Shown: positions 15,452 through 22,230, counted from the first letter of the stretch. The stretch: DNA of 22,720 bases from JAHEIJ01 sp040235565 (GCA_040235565.1 JBECLA010000033.1:1-22720), one strand, 5' to 3'. Notes: generated by a model not told the origin, from the sequence alone. Translations and numbers: made by a program.

Positions 15452-15958
15452 TTACCACCAGTATTTATCGAACATTTCCGGATTTGCCCAGTATTTACTG
15501 TTGAGCCAGTCGGGAGTGGTTTTATAGCTGGCGATATCAAAAGCGTAAATATGTACGACATGATGGTCAGATTGAAATTCACCGACCTGGCTGAAGCCCA
15601 GTCCCAGCATATCGGTTTGTTGCCAGTGACTGGCATGCTTCGGCCAGTTTTCGCCGATGGGTAATACAATAATCAACCGATCACCGTGCAGATCCCGCAA
15701 TCGGGCAACCAGTTGTTCCGCCTCCGACTTGGCCATCCGCTCCAGCACATGGGAAACAAACACCAGGTCGTATCGACCATACTCATCGAGTTGCTTCAGG
15801 CTCGGTGCAGGACTGCATTCCCGTAACGCACAGGTATCACAGTCACTCAGGTAGTCAGCAAATAATTCCTGCCCGGCCGGGCCAAGTGACAAAATCCGCC
15901 GGGGCTGAAATTGTTGTATCAGCGCTTTAAGTTCCGCCTGTTTTGTTTCTGGATACAT
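15452..15958 (-). CDS. DUF6231-type protein (methyltransferase-like)
   Basis: The 168-residue protein has a Rossmann-like start (RRILSLGPAGQELF, about residues 20-33). The strand YDLVFVSHVLERM (about 63-75) corresponds to the motif IV region of class I SAM-dependent methyltransferases, and a strand RLIIVLPIG follows near 93-101. It ends with DWLNSKYWANPEMFDKYWW, a signature I associate with the DUF6231 family of Pseudomonas and related gammaproteobacteria. The glycine-rich loop (GPAG) is not a canonical SAM-binding GxGxG, so methyltransferase activity is doubtful. It precedes the small acyltransferase-tail gene by 126 bases on the same strand. Soluble, no export signal. Assignment to the family rests on memory of its C-terminal motif. 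Confidence 0.8.
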   Translation of the reverse strand: MYPETKQAELKALIQQFQPRRILSLGPAGQELFADYLSDCDTCALRECSPAPSLKQLDEYGRYDLVFVSHVLERMAKSEAEQLVARLRDLHGDRLIIVLPIGENWPKHASHWQQTDMLGLGFSQVGEFQSDHHVVHIYAFDIASYKTTPDWLNSKYWANPEMFDKYWW

Positions 15959-16036
15959 GTAGGGTCAGTCTCTGGTCAATGACTGATACCGGCCGCGACT
16001 TCGGCCCGGATATATACTTTACATCAAATTAAAGAT

Positions 16037-16879
16037 TTAAAACTTCACGCCCTGCATGTAATTGTCAAACGTGAGAATCGGATTTTTTTCAAAGCGGGTC
16101 AATTCCAGCCCTGGAGGGAGTTCAACTTCAGTCATGATCGGTAAATGATCCGACATGGGTGACTCAAGCGCCCTGGCACGTCTGACATTGAGTTCAGACG
16201 TCACCAGGATATGATCGATGTTATACATCGGTCGCCAACTTGGAAAGGTATGCAGGTCTTCGAGTGGTTCACGCAAACGTGTTTTGTTAAATAACAACTG
16301 CATTTCATCACTGTGACAGCGACAATTCATATCACCCATGACAATGGCATGGGGGAAATCGTTCACAATCTCACTGATGTATTCCAGTTGCTGCAGCCTG
16401 GCACGTTTACTCAAGGCCAGGTGTACGACAATTACTGCGAGTGAATCTTTACCGGAATCATAGCGCGTGAGAATCGCCTGTCGTCCGGGTATCAATCCGG
16501 GCAGACGCAAATCAGTGACTTCGGTCGGCTTATAGTGACTTAAAATACCATTACTGTGTTTTGCAAAACGCCCCAGATTACGGTTTACCTGATGGTGCCA
16601 GAACGGGAATTCGGCGCGCCCTGCCAGGTATTCGGCCAGATTGATGAAATTACTGCGGATACTACCGGCATCGACCTCCTGTAAGCCGACGATATCGTAA
16701 TCTGCTATATCATGCGCGATGATGTCCAGATTCTGTAACCGCTTGGGACAAGGCAGAATATGTTTCCAGCTTCCGGTTATATAATGACGGGGATGGGACG
16801 TGCGGATCCCGACCTGCACATTGTAACTGAGAATGCGCAGCAACTGACCCTTGCTATCCCTCGAAGAAAATTCCGACAT
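16037..16879 (-). CDS. Endonuclease/exonuclease/phosphatase (EEP) family hydrolase
   Basis: The product (280 residues from the ATG at 16879; a GTG at 16903 is an alternative, neither with a good ribosome site) has the EEP-fold motifs in order. They are RILSYNVQVG, with the metal-binding Asn, about residues 15-24; GLQEVD with the metal-binding Glu near 66; VHLALSKRARLQQLEYI; GDMNCRCH near 185; and SDHLPIMTEVEL near 245, with the catalytic Asp-His. Members hydrolyse phosphodiesters of nucleic acids, inositol phosphates or sphingomyelin. Cytosolic proteobacterial members with this motif order resemble the ones found near lipid-modifying genes, but the substrate cannot be told from sequence. No signal peptide is seen. 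The acetolactate synthase gene stops 13 bases before the GTG, so the two are probably co-transcribed. Confidence 0.88.
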   Translation of the reverse strand: MSEFSSRDSKGQLLRILSYNVQVGIRTSHPRHYITGSWKHILPCPKRLQNLDIIAHDIADYDIVGLQEVDAGSIRSNFINLAEYLAGRAEFPFWHHQVNRNLGRFAKHSNGILSHYKPTEVTDLRLPGLIPGRQAILTRYDSGKDSLAVIVVHLALSKRARLQQLEYISEIVNDFPHAIVMGDMNCRCHSDEMQLLFNKTRLREPLEDLHTFPSWRPMYNIDHILVTSELNVRRARALESPMSDHLPIMTEVELPPGLELTRFEKNPILTFDNYMQGVKF

Positions 16880-16916
16880 GTCTTTTCGTAATTTTGAATC
16901 CACAGTTAACGCCGAC

Positions 16917-18548
16917 CTAGACCGGGCAAACCATTTCGCCCAGCTTGGCCGTCAATTTCAGGTTCTCGCTATAATCAACCGGACAGTCGATAACACTAAC
17001 AGTATTGTCGGCGAGCGCCTTTTTCAAGGTCGGCAACAAATCCTCGCCTTTCTCTATTCTGTAACCTTTGGCGCCGAATGACTCGGCGTACTTCACAAAA
17101 TCCGGATTGGTGAATTTCACATTTGAAGGCCGACCAAAATCGTTCATCTGTTTCCACTCAATCAGACCGTAACCATTATCATTCCAGATTAATATGACAA
17201 ATGGCGTGTTCATCCTTAACGCGGTTTCTATTTCCTGCGAATTCATCATGAAACCGGCGTCACCGGTCACTGCCACCACCTTGCGATCCGGCAAAGCCAG
17301 CTTGGCGCCAATGGCACCCGGAACGGCAATCCCCATACTGGCAAAACCATTGGAAATCAGACAGGTGTTGGGAAATTCACAGCGAAACATGCGCGCCATC
17401 CACATCTTGTGCGCACCCACGTCGGAAATGGCAATATCCTCCAGTTCCATGGCAGTCCGTAAATCCCAGATAATTTTCTGCGGCTTCATCGGGACACTGT
17501 TGTCATCCTTGTGTTGATTCATATCCTCAATCACGGCCTTGCGTAAGGCCCGCATGGCACTGCCGGTTGAGGGCGTGGCAATCTCCATGATTCTTAACAA
17601 AGAGTGCTTGATATCCCCCACTACCCCGACTTCAACAGAGTAATAGGCATCCACTTCAGCAGGCGACTGATCAATGTGAATAATGGTGCGGTCCTGGGTG
17701 GGATGCCACAAGAACGGATGGTATTCCACCAGATCGTAACCAATACAGATAATCACGTCCGCCCGGTTAAAACCGCAGCTGACATAATCATTGGCCTGCA
17801 ACCCGGCGCTGCCCAATGCCATCGTGTGCTTGAAAGGGATCGCGCCTTTCGCCATGAAGGTATTGGCCACGGGAATTCGCAGACGTTTGGCAAAGTCGGC
17901 GAGTTGTTGCCAGGCCTTGTTTCGAATGACACCGTTCCCGGCGAGGATGATGGGATTCCTGGCATCGGAAATAATCTTCGCCGCATTTTCCACTTTTTCC
18001 ATCGGCGGTTCAGGCGCCGCAGGCTGTTTCACAAAAAGCGGCCGGGCATCTATCTCCATCTCGGCGATGTTTTCCGGAAACTCGATAAAGGTCGCGCCGG
18101 TTTTTTCGGTTTGCGCCAGCTTGAAAGCCTTGCGTACCACTTCGTTGATCACATCGGGGGTCAATAATCGCGATGAGTATTTGGTAATGGAAGCAAAGAT
18201 TTGCTCCAGATCGAGCACCTGATGGGACTCCTTGTGCAGGCGATGCGTGCTGGCCTGCCCGGCGATAGCGACCACCGGAGCATGATCCAGGTTGGCATCG
18301 GCCACCCCGGTTATCAGGTTGGTCGCGCCCGGCCCCAGGGTGGCGAGACAGACTCCCGCTTTACCGGTCAAACGCCCATAGACATCCGCCATAAAGGCCG
18401 CACCCTGTTCATGCCGGGTAGTAAGAAACTTGATGGAGGAATCCAGCAGCGCATCCATCAAGTCCAGATTTTCTTCACCGGGGATGCCGAAGATGTATTC
18501 CACGCCTTCATTTTCAAGACATTTCACAAACAACTCGGCGGCTTTCAT
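16917..18548 (-). CDS. Acetolactate synthase large subunit (ThDP-dependent)
   Basis: The 543-residue protein belongs to the thiamine diphosphate enzyme family. The N-terminal domain carries the cofactor-activating Glu in RHEQGAAFMADVYGR (about residues 45-59) and LGPGATNLITG. The middle domain has GNGVIRNKAW. The C-terminal ThDP/Mg motif reads GDAGFMMNSQEIETAL and ends in NDNGYG (about residues 428-460). It joins two pyruvates to acetolactate, for branched-chain amino acid or acetoin synthesis. No regulatory (small) subunit gene is adjacent, and the N-terminus lacks the usual long leader of IlvB/IlvI, so a catabolic AlsS-like form or a separate paralogue is likely. The FAD-binding middle part seems reduced in signature. 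AGGAAG lies nine bases before the ATG. An EEP hydrolase gene follows 37 bases or less downstream. Confidence 0.88.
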   Translation of the reverse strand: MKAAELFVKCLENEGVEYIFGIPGEENLDLMDALLDSSIKFLTTRHEQGAAFMADVYGRLTGKAGVCLATLGPGATNLITGVADANLDHAPVVAIAGQASTHRLHKESHQVLDLEQIFASITKYSSRLLTPDVINEVVRKAFKLAQTEKTGATFIEFPENIAEMEIDARPLFVKQPAAPEPPMEKVENAAKIISDARNPIILAGNGVIRNKAWQQLADFAKRLRIPVANTFMAKGAIPFKHTMALGSAGLQANDYVSCGFNRADVIICIGYDLVEYHPFLWHPTQDRTIIHIDQSPAEVDAYYSVEVGVVGDIKHSLLRIMEIATPSTGSAMRALRKAVIEDMNQHKDDNSVPMKPQKIIWDLRTAMELEDIAISDVGAHKMWMARMFRCEFPNTCLISNGFASMGIAVPGAIGAKLALPDRKVVAVTGDAGFMMNSQEIETALRMNTPFVILIWNDNGYGLIEWKQMNDFGRPSNVKFTNPDFVKYAESFGAKGYRIEKGEDLLPTLKKALADNTVSVIDCPVDYSENLKLTAKLGEMVCPV

Positions 18549-18636
18549 CTCGACTTCCTGTTATTTTCCCATCTACAGCATGGGTATTTTTCTGGCTAAC
18601 TTGCTTGCCTTCGGCACTTTGCTCTGGTGCAAGCTT

Positions 18637-19269
18637 TCAATTTCTACTTAATTTTGATTCCTTACTTATAAGATAGTCGGTTACCCGCAGCATGCCATCA
18701 TGACCGTGGGCCATCACGCCATCCGTCAGGTATTTGCCGTTGATAACCAGTGCAGGGACACCTTCTATGCCATAACGACGAGTTAAGTCCGTCGCCCTCC
18801 GGACCTTGGCATCCACCGCAAAGGAATTAAACGCATTATCAAATTGCTCGGCGGTCACGCCGTACTTGGTAAACAGGGCCTTGACCTCCGGGACCGAATC
18901 CATTTTGCGGCGTTGCATGTGCATGGCTTCAAACATCGGATCATGTACTTTGTCGAGCACACCCAACACCTCTGCGGTGTAATAGACCTTGGCATGGAAA
19001 GCCCACAAGGGTCGAAATACTGCCGGAATTCGCACAAAGACGACATTGGCGGGTTTGTTTTTAAGCCATTTTTTCAGATGCGGTTCAAGCCGGTAACAAT
19101 GGGGACAGCCATACCAGAACAGCTCAACAACCTCGACCTTGCTGGCATCCGCCGTTGGAACCGGTGTCGGCAATCTTTCGTATTCTTTGCCCTCAACATA
19201 TTCAGCCAATACATTACTCACGGGTATCAATAACAGGCCGAGCAAGGGTAAAAGCCGTAGCAATTTCAT
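18637..19269 (-). CDS. dsbA: Thiol:disulfide interchange protein DsbA
   Basis: The start is the ATG at 19269, six bases after a perfect AGGAGG. Two TTG codons upstream are excluded by that spacing. The 210-residue product has a Sec signal peptide (cleavage near residue 22 after VLA) and a thioredoxin fold with the active site CPHC at residues 55-58 (ELFWYGCPHCYRLEPH). The cis-proline element GVPALVING is near 165. DsbA oxidises cysteines in newly exported periplasmic proteins and is recharged by DsbB, which is not in this window. The gene is divergent from a cyclic-nucleotide-binding-domain protein, with 118 bases between start codons. In several gammaproteobacteria dsbA lies near the cytochrome c4/engB block, as here. 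Confidence 0.95.
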   Translation of the reverse strand: MKLLRLLPLLGLLLIPVSNVLAEYVEGKEYERLPTPVPTADASKVEVVELFWYGCPHCYRLEPHLKKWLKNKPANVVFVRIPAVFRPLWAFHAKVYYTAEVLGVLDKVHDPMFEAMHMQRRKMDSVPEVKALFTKYGVTAEQFDNAFNSFAVDAKVRRATDLTRRYGIEGVPALVINGKYLTDGVMAHGHDGMLRVTDYLISKESKLSRN

Positions 19270-19387
19270 CAACAACCTCCTGTTTGGAATGGCATCAGCC
19301 TAGGCAAACTCTCAGATACACGCAAGTCGAATATGATAAAATTTATGCCTTGTTTGCGCGATTATTTTTGCTCTATGGAGTCTGTGC

Positions 19388-19891
19388 ATGTCAGCGAAAA
19401 AAAGTTCCACCCACATTGATTTGGCCGAGTTTCTCAACCAGCAGCATCTGTGTGAAACCCTCACTATTAATGAAGTCAAAACCTTGATGGAATTCACAGA
19501 ACCGGTCTTCGTCAAGCAAAACGAAATCATCGCTGATATTGGTGATGTCGGAGAAGCGCTGTATTTCATAATCGCCGGAGAGGTCGCACTTTTCTTCGAC
19601 GACCACGGTAAAGACGTGGAAATTGGTCGCCTGAAAGAAGGTGAGATCATGGGCGAGATGTCTTTCTTCGATCGCCAGGCCCGTTCCGCCCGGCTGCGTG
19701 CCATGCGGCCCGAAACCCGGTTACTGAAATTAAATCGCGCCATGTATAAACGCCTGCGGGTTGAACATCCTTATATTGCCGTGAACCTGTTGGAGCATGC
19801 AATCATTAGTCTGGATCATTTGTTCCGCCGGCTTAGCATGGACATCGCCAGTTTCAATCAGTACATGTACGGCAACGGGCCGAAACGCTAG
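19388..19891 (+). CDS. Stand-alone cyclic-nucleotide-binding-domain protein
   Basis: The 167-residue protein is a single cNMP-binding beta-roll. The sequence FVKQNEIIADIGDVGEALYFIIAGEVALFF (about residues 41-70) is the standard barrel start, and GEIMGEMSFFDRQARSARLRA (about 85-105) corresponds to the phosphate-binding cassette, whose RSARLRA matches the R-(S/T)-A region contacting the cyclic phosphate. The C-terminal 40 residues are helical but hold no helix-turn-helix and no kinase or channel domain. It cannot be a CRP-type DNA-binding regulator as it stands and is more likely a cNMP-responsive partner or scaffold. TGGAG stands about seven bases before the ATG. An intrinsic terminator follows 45 bases after the stop, so the gene is monocistronic. 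Ligand (cAMP, cGMP or none) unknown. Confidence 0.88.
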   Translation: MSAKKSSTHIDLAEFLNQQHLCETLTINEVKTLMEFTEPVFVKQNEIIADIGDVGEALYFIIAGEVALFFDDHGKDVEIGRLKEGEIMGEMSFFDRQARSARLRAMRPETRLLKLNRAMYKRLRVEHPYIAVNLLEHAIISLDHLFRRLSMDIASFNQYMYGNGPKR

Positions 19892-19935
19892 ACACGGTCA
19901 GGACTTGAGCGGAAGACAGCGGACAATCAAAACAG

Positions 19936-19965
19936 AAAGGGGCGGTAAACCGCCCCTTTTTATAT
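19936..19965 (+). terminator. Intrinsic terminator of the cNMP-binding protein gene
   Basis: AAAGGGGCGG and CCGCCCCTTT form ten pairs with a TAAA loop (19936-19959), followed by TTATATA. It is a canonical rho-independent terminator on the plus strand. It also lies just past the stop of the cytochrome c4 gene on the minus strand, where its tail is CTTTCTGTTTT, so it may act on both. Confidence 0.9.
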
Positions 19966-19986
19966 AGTCATTATCGCCAACTGTTC

Positions 19987-20595
19987 TCAATGCAGTCCCT
20001 GCATATAGGAGGCAACCGCCTCAATTTCCGCATCCGTCATCCTCGCGGCAATGTTCTGCATCATCTTGCCCGGATCATTTTGCCGCGTCCCGCTGCGAAA
20101 ATCCTTCAGCGCTTTTACCACATACGGGGCGTGCTGTCCGCTCACCGACGGGTACTTGGCAGCCGGATTACCGGCACCGGTTGGACCATGACATGCCATG
20201 CAAGCCGACACACCCGTGGCAGAATTTCCGCCACGGTAAATCTTTTCTCCCAGCGAAACTTTAGCTTCCTCGGCACTACCCTGGGAAGGTTTTTGCTTGG
20301 CGAAGAAAGCAGCCAGATCTTCCATGTCCTGAGGGGCCAAGGGGGCCACCTGGGCCATCATCAGTGGATCGCTGCGTTCTGTGCCTGCCTTGAAATCCGC
20401 CAGTTGTTTGGCAATGTAGCCGGCATGTTGACCGGCCAGTTTCGGCCAGGCGGGATTGACACTGACGCCATTCACACCATGACAACTGAAACAGACCTGC
20501 GCCTTGGTCTTGCCGGCTTCAGCATCACCTGCCGCCAGGCTGGTTCCGTTAAACAGGAACACAGCGAACAGAGAGATAAGAACCTGGTACTTCAT
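19987..20595 (-). CDS. Cytochrome c4 (diheme)
   Basis: The 202-residue protein has a signal peptide (residues 1-21, ending SLAA) and two heme c sites, CFSCHG at 35-40 and CMACHG at about 132-137. They lie in two homologous halves, each ending in a methionine-containing segment (PLMMAQVAPL and KMMQNIAARM) that supplies the distal ligand. That is the cytochrome c4 pattern: a high-potential periplasmic carrier feeding cbb3-type oxidase. The ATG at 20595 has a poor ribosome binding site. It lies 48 bases after the cytochrome c5 gene on the same strand and is probably expressed from the same promoter (21098-21125). The last residues are GLH. Confidence 0.94.
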   Translation of the reverse strand: MKYQVLISLFAVFLFNGTSLAAGDAEAGKTKAQVCFSCHGVNGVSVNPAWPKLAGQHAGYIAKQLADFKAGTERSDPLMMAQVAPLAPQDMEDLAAFFAKQKPSQGSAEEAKVSLGEKIYRGGNSATGVSACMACHGPTGAGNPAAKYPSVSGQHAPYVVKALKDFRSGTRQNDPGKMMQNIAARMTDAEIEAVASYMQGLH

Positions 20596-20643
20596 GAGAA
20601 ATTAACCAACCTTGTTTCCGGAAAAATGAAACAGTGGCAGCGT

Positions 20644-20964
20644 CTATTTGACGCTGCTCACCATGTAATCAACCGCAGCTTTGACATCGGCATCGCTGAT
20701 ATCAGTACGACCACCTTTCGGAGGCATCACACCGGTTGTACCTTTGAAACCCTCGATAGCATGTTTATGTAACGTATCCGCCCCCTTGGCGATACGGTCT
20801 TTCCAGGCTGCCTTGTCACCAAACTTGGGAGCACCGGCGGCACCGGTACCATGACAGGCAAAGCACGCCATCTTGTAAGTCTTTTCACCTGCACCTTCGG
20901 CATGAGCAGTAGCTACAGCACCCATCAGCGCCACTGAGGCAGTCATCAGCAACATCTTTTTCAT
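20644..20964 (-). CDS. Cytochrome c5 (monoheme)
   Basis: The start is the ATG at 20964, ten bases after AGGAG. Codons further upstream in the same frame encode no plausible export signal. The 106-residue precursor has a signal peptide (MKKMLLMTASVALMGAV, cleaved near residue 22) and one heme c site CFACHG at residues 34-39. A late GVMPPKGGRTDISDADVKAAVDYM block carries the distal methionine ligand. These are the marks of the small, high-potential cytochrome c5/CccA class found beside cytochrome c4. It transfers electrons in the periplasm to a terminal oxidase. It is the first gene of the two-cytochrome unit and has a clear sigma-70 promoter 134 bases upstream. Confidence 0.92.
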   Translation of the reverse strand: MKKMLLMTASVALMGAVATAHAEGAGEKTYKMACFACHGTGAAGAPKFGDKAAWKDRIAKGADTLHKHAIEGFKGTTGVMPPKGGRTDISDADVKAAVDYMVSSVK

Positions 20965-21097
20965 TGTTTTATTTCTCCTGCAACAAAATAACCTGTTATC
21001 CGGTTTATGGTGGTTAATCACCGCCTTGGCACCTGAGACAGACGCGGCATGGTAAACTTCGTGAATACCATTGCCAGGACGCAAAGTCGGGGCCCGT

Positions 21098-21125
21098 ACT
21101 ATACCAAGCCCCCGTACAGGGTCAA
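21098..21125 (-). promoter_or_regulatory. Sigma-70 promoter of the cytochrome c5/c4 operon
   Basis: On the minus strand -35 TTGACC (21120-21125) and -10 TATAGT (21098-21103) are 16 bases apart, each matching five of six consensus bases. Transcription would start near 21091. The leader of about 127 bases contains a hairpin ATGGTA/TACCAT. Confidence 0.65.
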
Positions 21126-21195
21126 GCCGGCGCATTACAAAATTGGCGGCAGCTACCGCCTGTTACGACATACCTTATTATTGTGAAACTGAACC

Positions 21196-21813
21196 GTGAC
21201 TGAACAGACTCATCCGGGCCGCTACAGCCATGCCCGTTTTATGCTGAGCGTACCGGAGCCGCAGCAGGCCCCGCCGGATATCGGCTACGAAGTGGCCTTT
21301 GCCGGCCGTTCCAATGCCGGCAAATCCAGCGCACTCAATGCCCTGACACAACGCAAATCGCTGGCACGTACCAGCAAAACCCCGGGGCGTACTCAACATT
21401 TGGTGTTTTTTGAGCTGGATGGAGAACGGCGCCTGGTGGATCTGCCCGGCTATGGTTTTGCCCGGGTACCGGAAAAAATTCGTCGCCACTGGGGTGAGGC
21501 CATGGCCCAATACCTGGCCGAGCGTCGATCATTGCGCGGCCTGGTGTTGCTGATGGACGTTCGCCATCCCCTCACCGATTTCGATAAACAAATGTTGCAA
21601 TGGTGTCAGCATGCCCGCATGCCGGTGCACATCCTGCTCACCAAGGCCGATAAGCTCAAACGTGGCGCCGCCAGCGCTGCCCTGTTAAAAGTCCAGAAAG
21701 CGCTCGCCGACCAGGCCGATGTGAGCGTGCAACTCTTTTCCGCCCTCAAGCACACCGGCGTGGCACAGGCGCGGGCCAAACTTGATTCCTGGCTGGCACT
21801 ACCTGTCTCGTAA
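21196..21813 (+). CDS. engB: Ribosome biogenesis GTPase EngB (YihA/YsxC)
   Basis: The 205-residue protein is an EngB-type GTPase. It has the P-loop GRSNAGKSS at residues 37-45, SKTPGRTQHLVFFEL (switch I with the conserved Thr) near 60-74, the G3 motif DLPGYGFA near 80-87 and the guanine-specificity motif TKADK near 155. It binds the assembling 50S subunit and is usually essential. The start at GTG 21196 gives the usual 20-residue lead before EVAFAGRSNAGKS. The ribosome binding site is poor (GAAACTGAACC), so expression may be low. It is divergent from the cytochrome c5 gene (231 bases apart), a synteny seen in many gammaproteobacteria. Its 3' side faces a convergent locus of structured RNA. 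Confidence 0.95.
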   Translation: MTEQTHPGRYSHARFMLSVPEPQQAPPDIGYEVAFAGRSNAGKSSALNALTQRKSLARTSKTPGRTQHLVFFELDGERRLVDLPGYGFARVPEKIRRHWGEAMAQYLAERRSLRGLVLLMDVRHPLTDFDKQMLQWCQHARMPVHILLTKADKLKRGAASAALLKVQKALADQADVSVQLFSALKHTGVAQARAKLDSWLALPVS

Positions 21814-21831
21814 ACGGAGTAAAAACACCAG

Positions 21832-21892
21832 AGGATAAAAATAAACCCCGGAACCGGGTTGGGATGTGGGGATACGGTATGGTTCCGGGGTT
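21832..21892 (-). terminator. Intrinsic terminator of the second sRNA unit
   Basis: AACCCCGGAACC and GGTTCCGGGGTT (21844-21855 and 21881-21892) form 12 perfect pairs around a 25-base loop. The minus strand continues TATTTTTATCC. It is a good rho-independent terminator on the minus strand; on the plus strand no T-tract follows. Confidence 0.7.
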
Positions 21893-21977
21893 GAATCAGC
21901 ACCCTTTTGAGGTGCGGTCTATCTCCCCGCTGAGGGACTAGCGGGCCAGATAGGACAAGCTTAGGCAATTCACTACT
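21832..21977 (-). ncRNA. Putative sRNA, second tandem unit (C-rich loops, ends at strong terminator)
   Basis: On the minus strand this unit holds three stem-loops. The first is a two-part stem with outer CTATCT/AGATAG and inner CCCGCT/AGCGGG and the loop AGTCCCTC (21919-21953). The second is a small GCACC/GGTGC hairpin (21899-21915). The third is the terminator at 21844-21892, with 12 perfect pairs and the loop core TATCCCCACAT. Its 5' end is uncertain: TTTACA near 22003-22008 is a possible -35 and no good -10 follows it. There is no open reading frame with a ribosome site. The unit resembles the first one (22016-22139) in having UCCC loops and in its terminator. It may be a diverged duplicate or part of one long transcript from the upstream unit. 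Confidence 0.4.
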
Positions 21978-22015
21978 GTGCGAAAATGCCGCAATTGTTA
22001 ACCTTTGTAAATTTC

Positions 22016-22057
22016 AAAAAAAACCCCGGAACATGTGGGGATAGACCGTTCCGGGGT
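22016..22057 (-). terminator. Intrinsic terminator of the first sRNA unit
   Basis: ACCCCGGAAC (22023-22032) and GTTCCGGGGT (22048-22057) form ten perfect pairs with a 15-base loop. The minus strand then has a run of seven T (22016-22022). It is a textbook rho-independent terminator on the minus strand. Its stem and loop core recur in the terminator at 21844-21892. Confidence 0.85.
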
Positions 22058-22139
22058 AAATAACAACCCGGCTTGGGGAAACCGGGTTTCTTAATTCCCA
22101 CTTTTGGGAGGGTTGCGGGAATTAGTGCTTGGCTGCACT
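22016..22139 (-). ncRNA. Putative ErsA/Spot 42-slot sRNA with C-rich loops
   Basis: The minus strand reads as a compact RNA of about 124 bases. It contains four stem-loops in order: AGTGC/GCACT (22124-22139); TAATTCCC/GGGAATTA (22092-22124), loop with CCCTCCC; AACCCGG/CCGGGTT (22065-22088), loop TTTCCCCAAG; and a ten-pair terminator (22023-22057), loop GGTCTATCCCCACAT, with a U-tract. A sigma-E-like promoter stands just upstream (22145-22172). No open frame fits. Loops with UCCC are typical of sRNAs that pair with Shine-Dalgarno regions. The place and orientation, transcribed toward the 3' end of engB, match the slot of Spot 42 in enterics and of the AlgU-dependent ErsA in Pseudomonas. I have not aligned it to either, and its primary sequence does not resemble Spot 42. 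Confidence 0.55.
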
Positions 22140-22144
22140 GAAAA

Positions 22145-22172
22145 TTAAGACCGGGAACGGAAAAAAAAGTTC
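22145..22172 (-). promoter_or_regulatory. Sigma-E (RpoE/AlgU)-like promoter of the first sRNA unit
   Basis: On the minus strand GAACTT (22167-22172) and TCTTAA (22145-22150) are 16 bases apart, close to the RpoE/AlgU consensus GGAACTT-N16-TCTGA. The predicted transcription start near 22139 coincides with the start of the first hairpin. A T-rich spacer lies between. No good sigma-70 alternative was found, although TTGACT occurs about 10 bases further upstream without a partner. Confidence 0.5.
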
Positions 22173-22210
22173 ACTGCTTGAGTCAAATTCTGTGGAAAAC
22201 TTCTTAACTT

Positions 22211-22228
22211 ATTGTCTTTAAAGACAAT
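22211..22228. repeat. Perfect 18-bp palindrome
   Basis: ATTGTCTTTAAAGACAAT is its own reverse complement over all 18 bases. It lies between sixA and the sigma-E-like promoter, about 40 bases upstream of the -35 box. Position and symmetry fit an operator for a dimeric regulator; as RNA the hairpin would have almost no loop and is less likely. Confidence 0.5.
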
Positions 22229-22230
22229 TC

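Noticed and set aside
19990..20772. 260-codon plus-strand frame opposite the cytochrome genes.
   Set aside because: It is antisense to two genes with intact heme motifs and signal peptides, and has no ribosome site or recognisable domain.
21844..22160. Plus-strand reading of the engB-sixA interval as a CsrB/RsmZ-like RNA: many GGA triplets, several in hairpin loops (GAGGGACT, TGTGGGGATA, CTTGGGGAAA).
   Set aside because: On the plus strand none of the strong hairpins is followed by a T-tract, while on the minus strand two are, and a promoter-like motif also faces the minus direction. The GGA count follows from the complementary UCC loops. It remains a second-choice explanation.
22191..22199. 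DnaA-box-like TGTGGAAAA between sixA and the sRNA region.
   Set aside because: It is a single copy with a mismatch to the consensus and no AT-rich unwinding element or further boxes, so a replication origin is not indicated.
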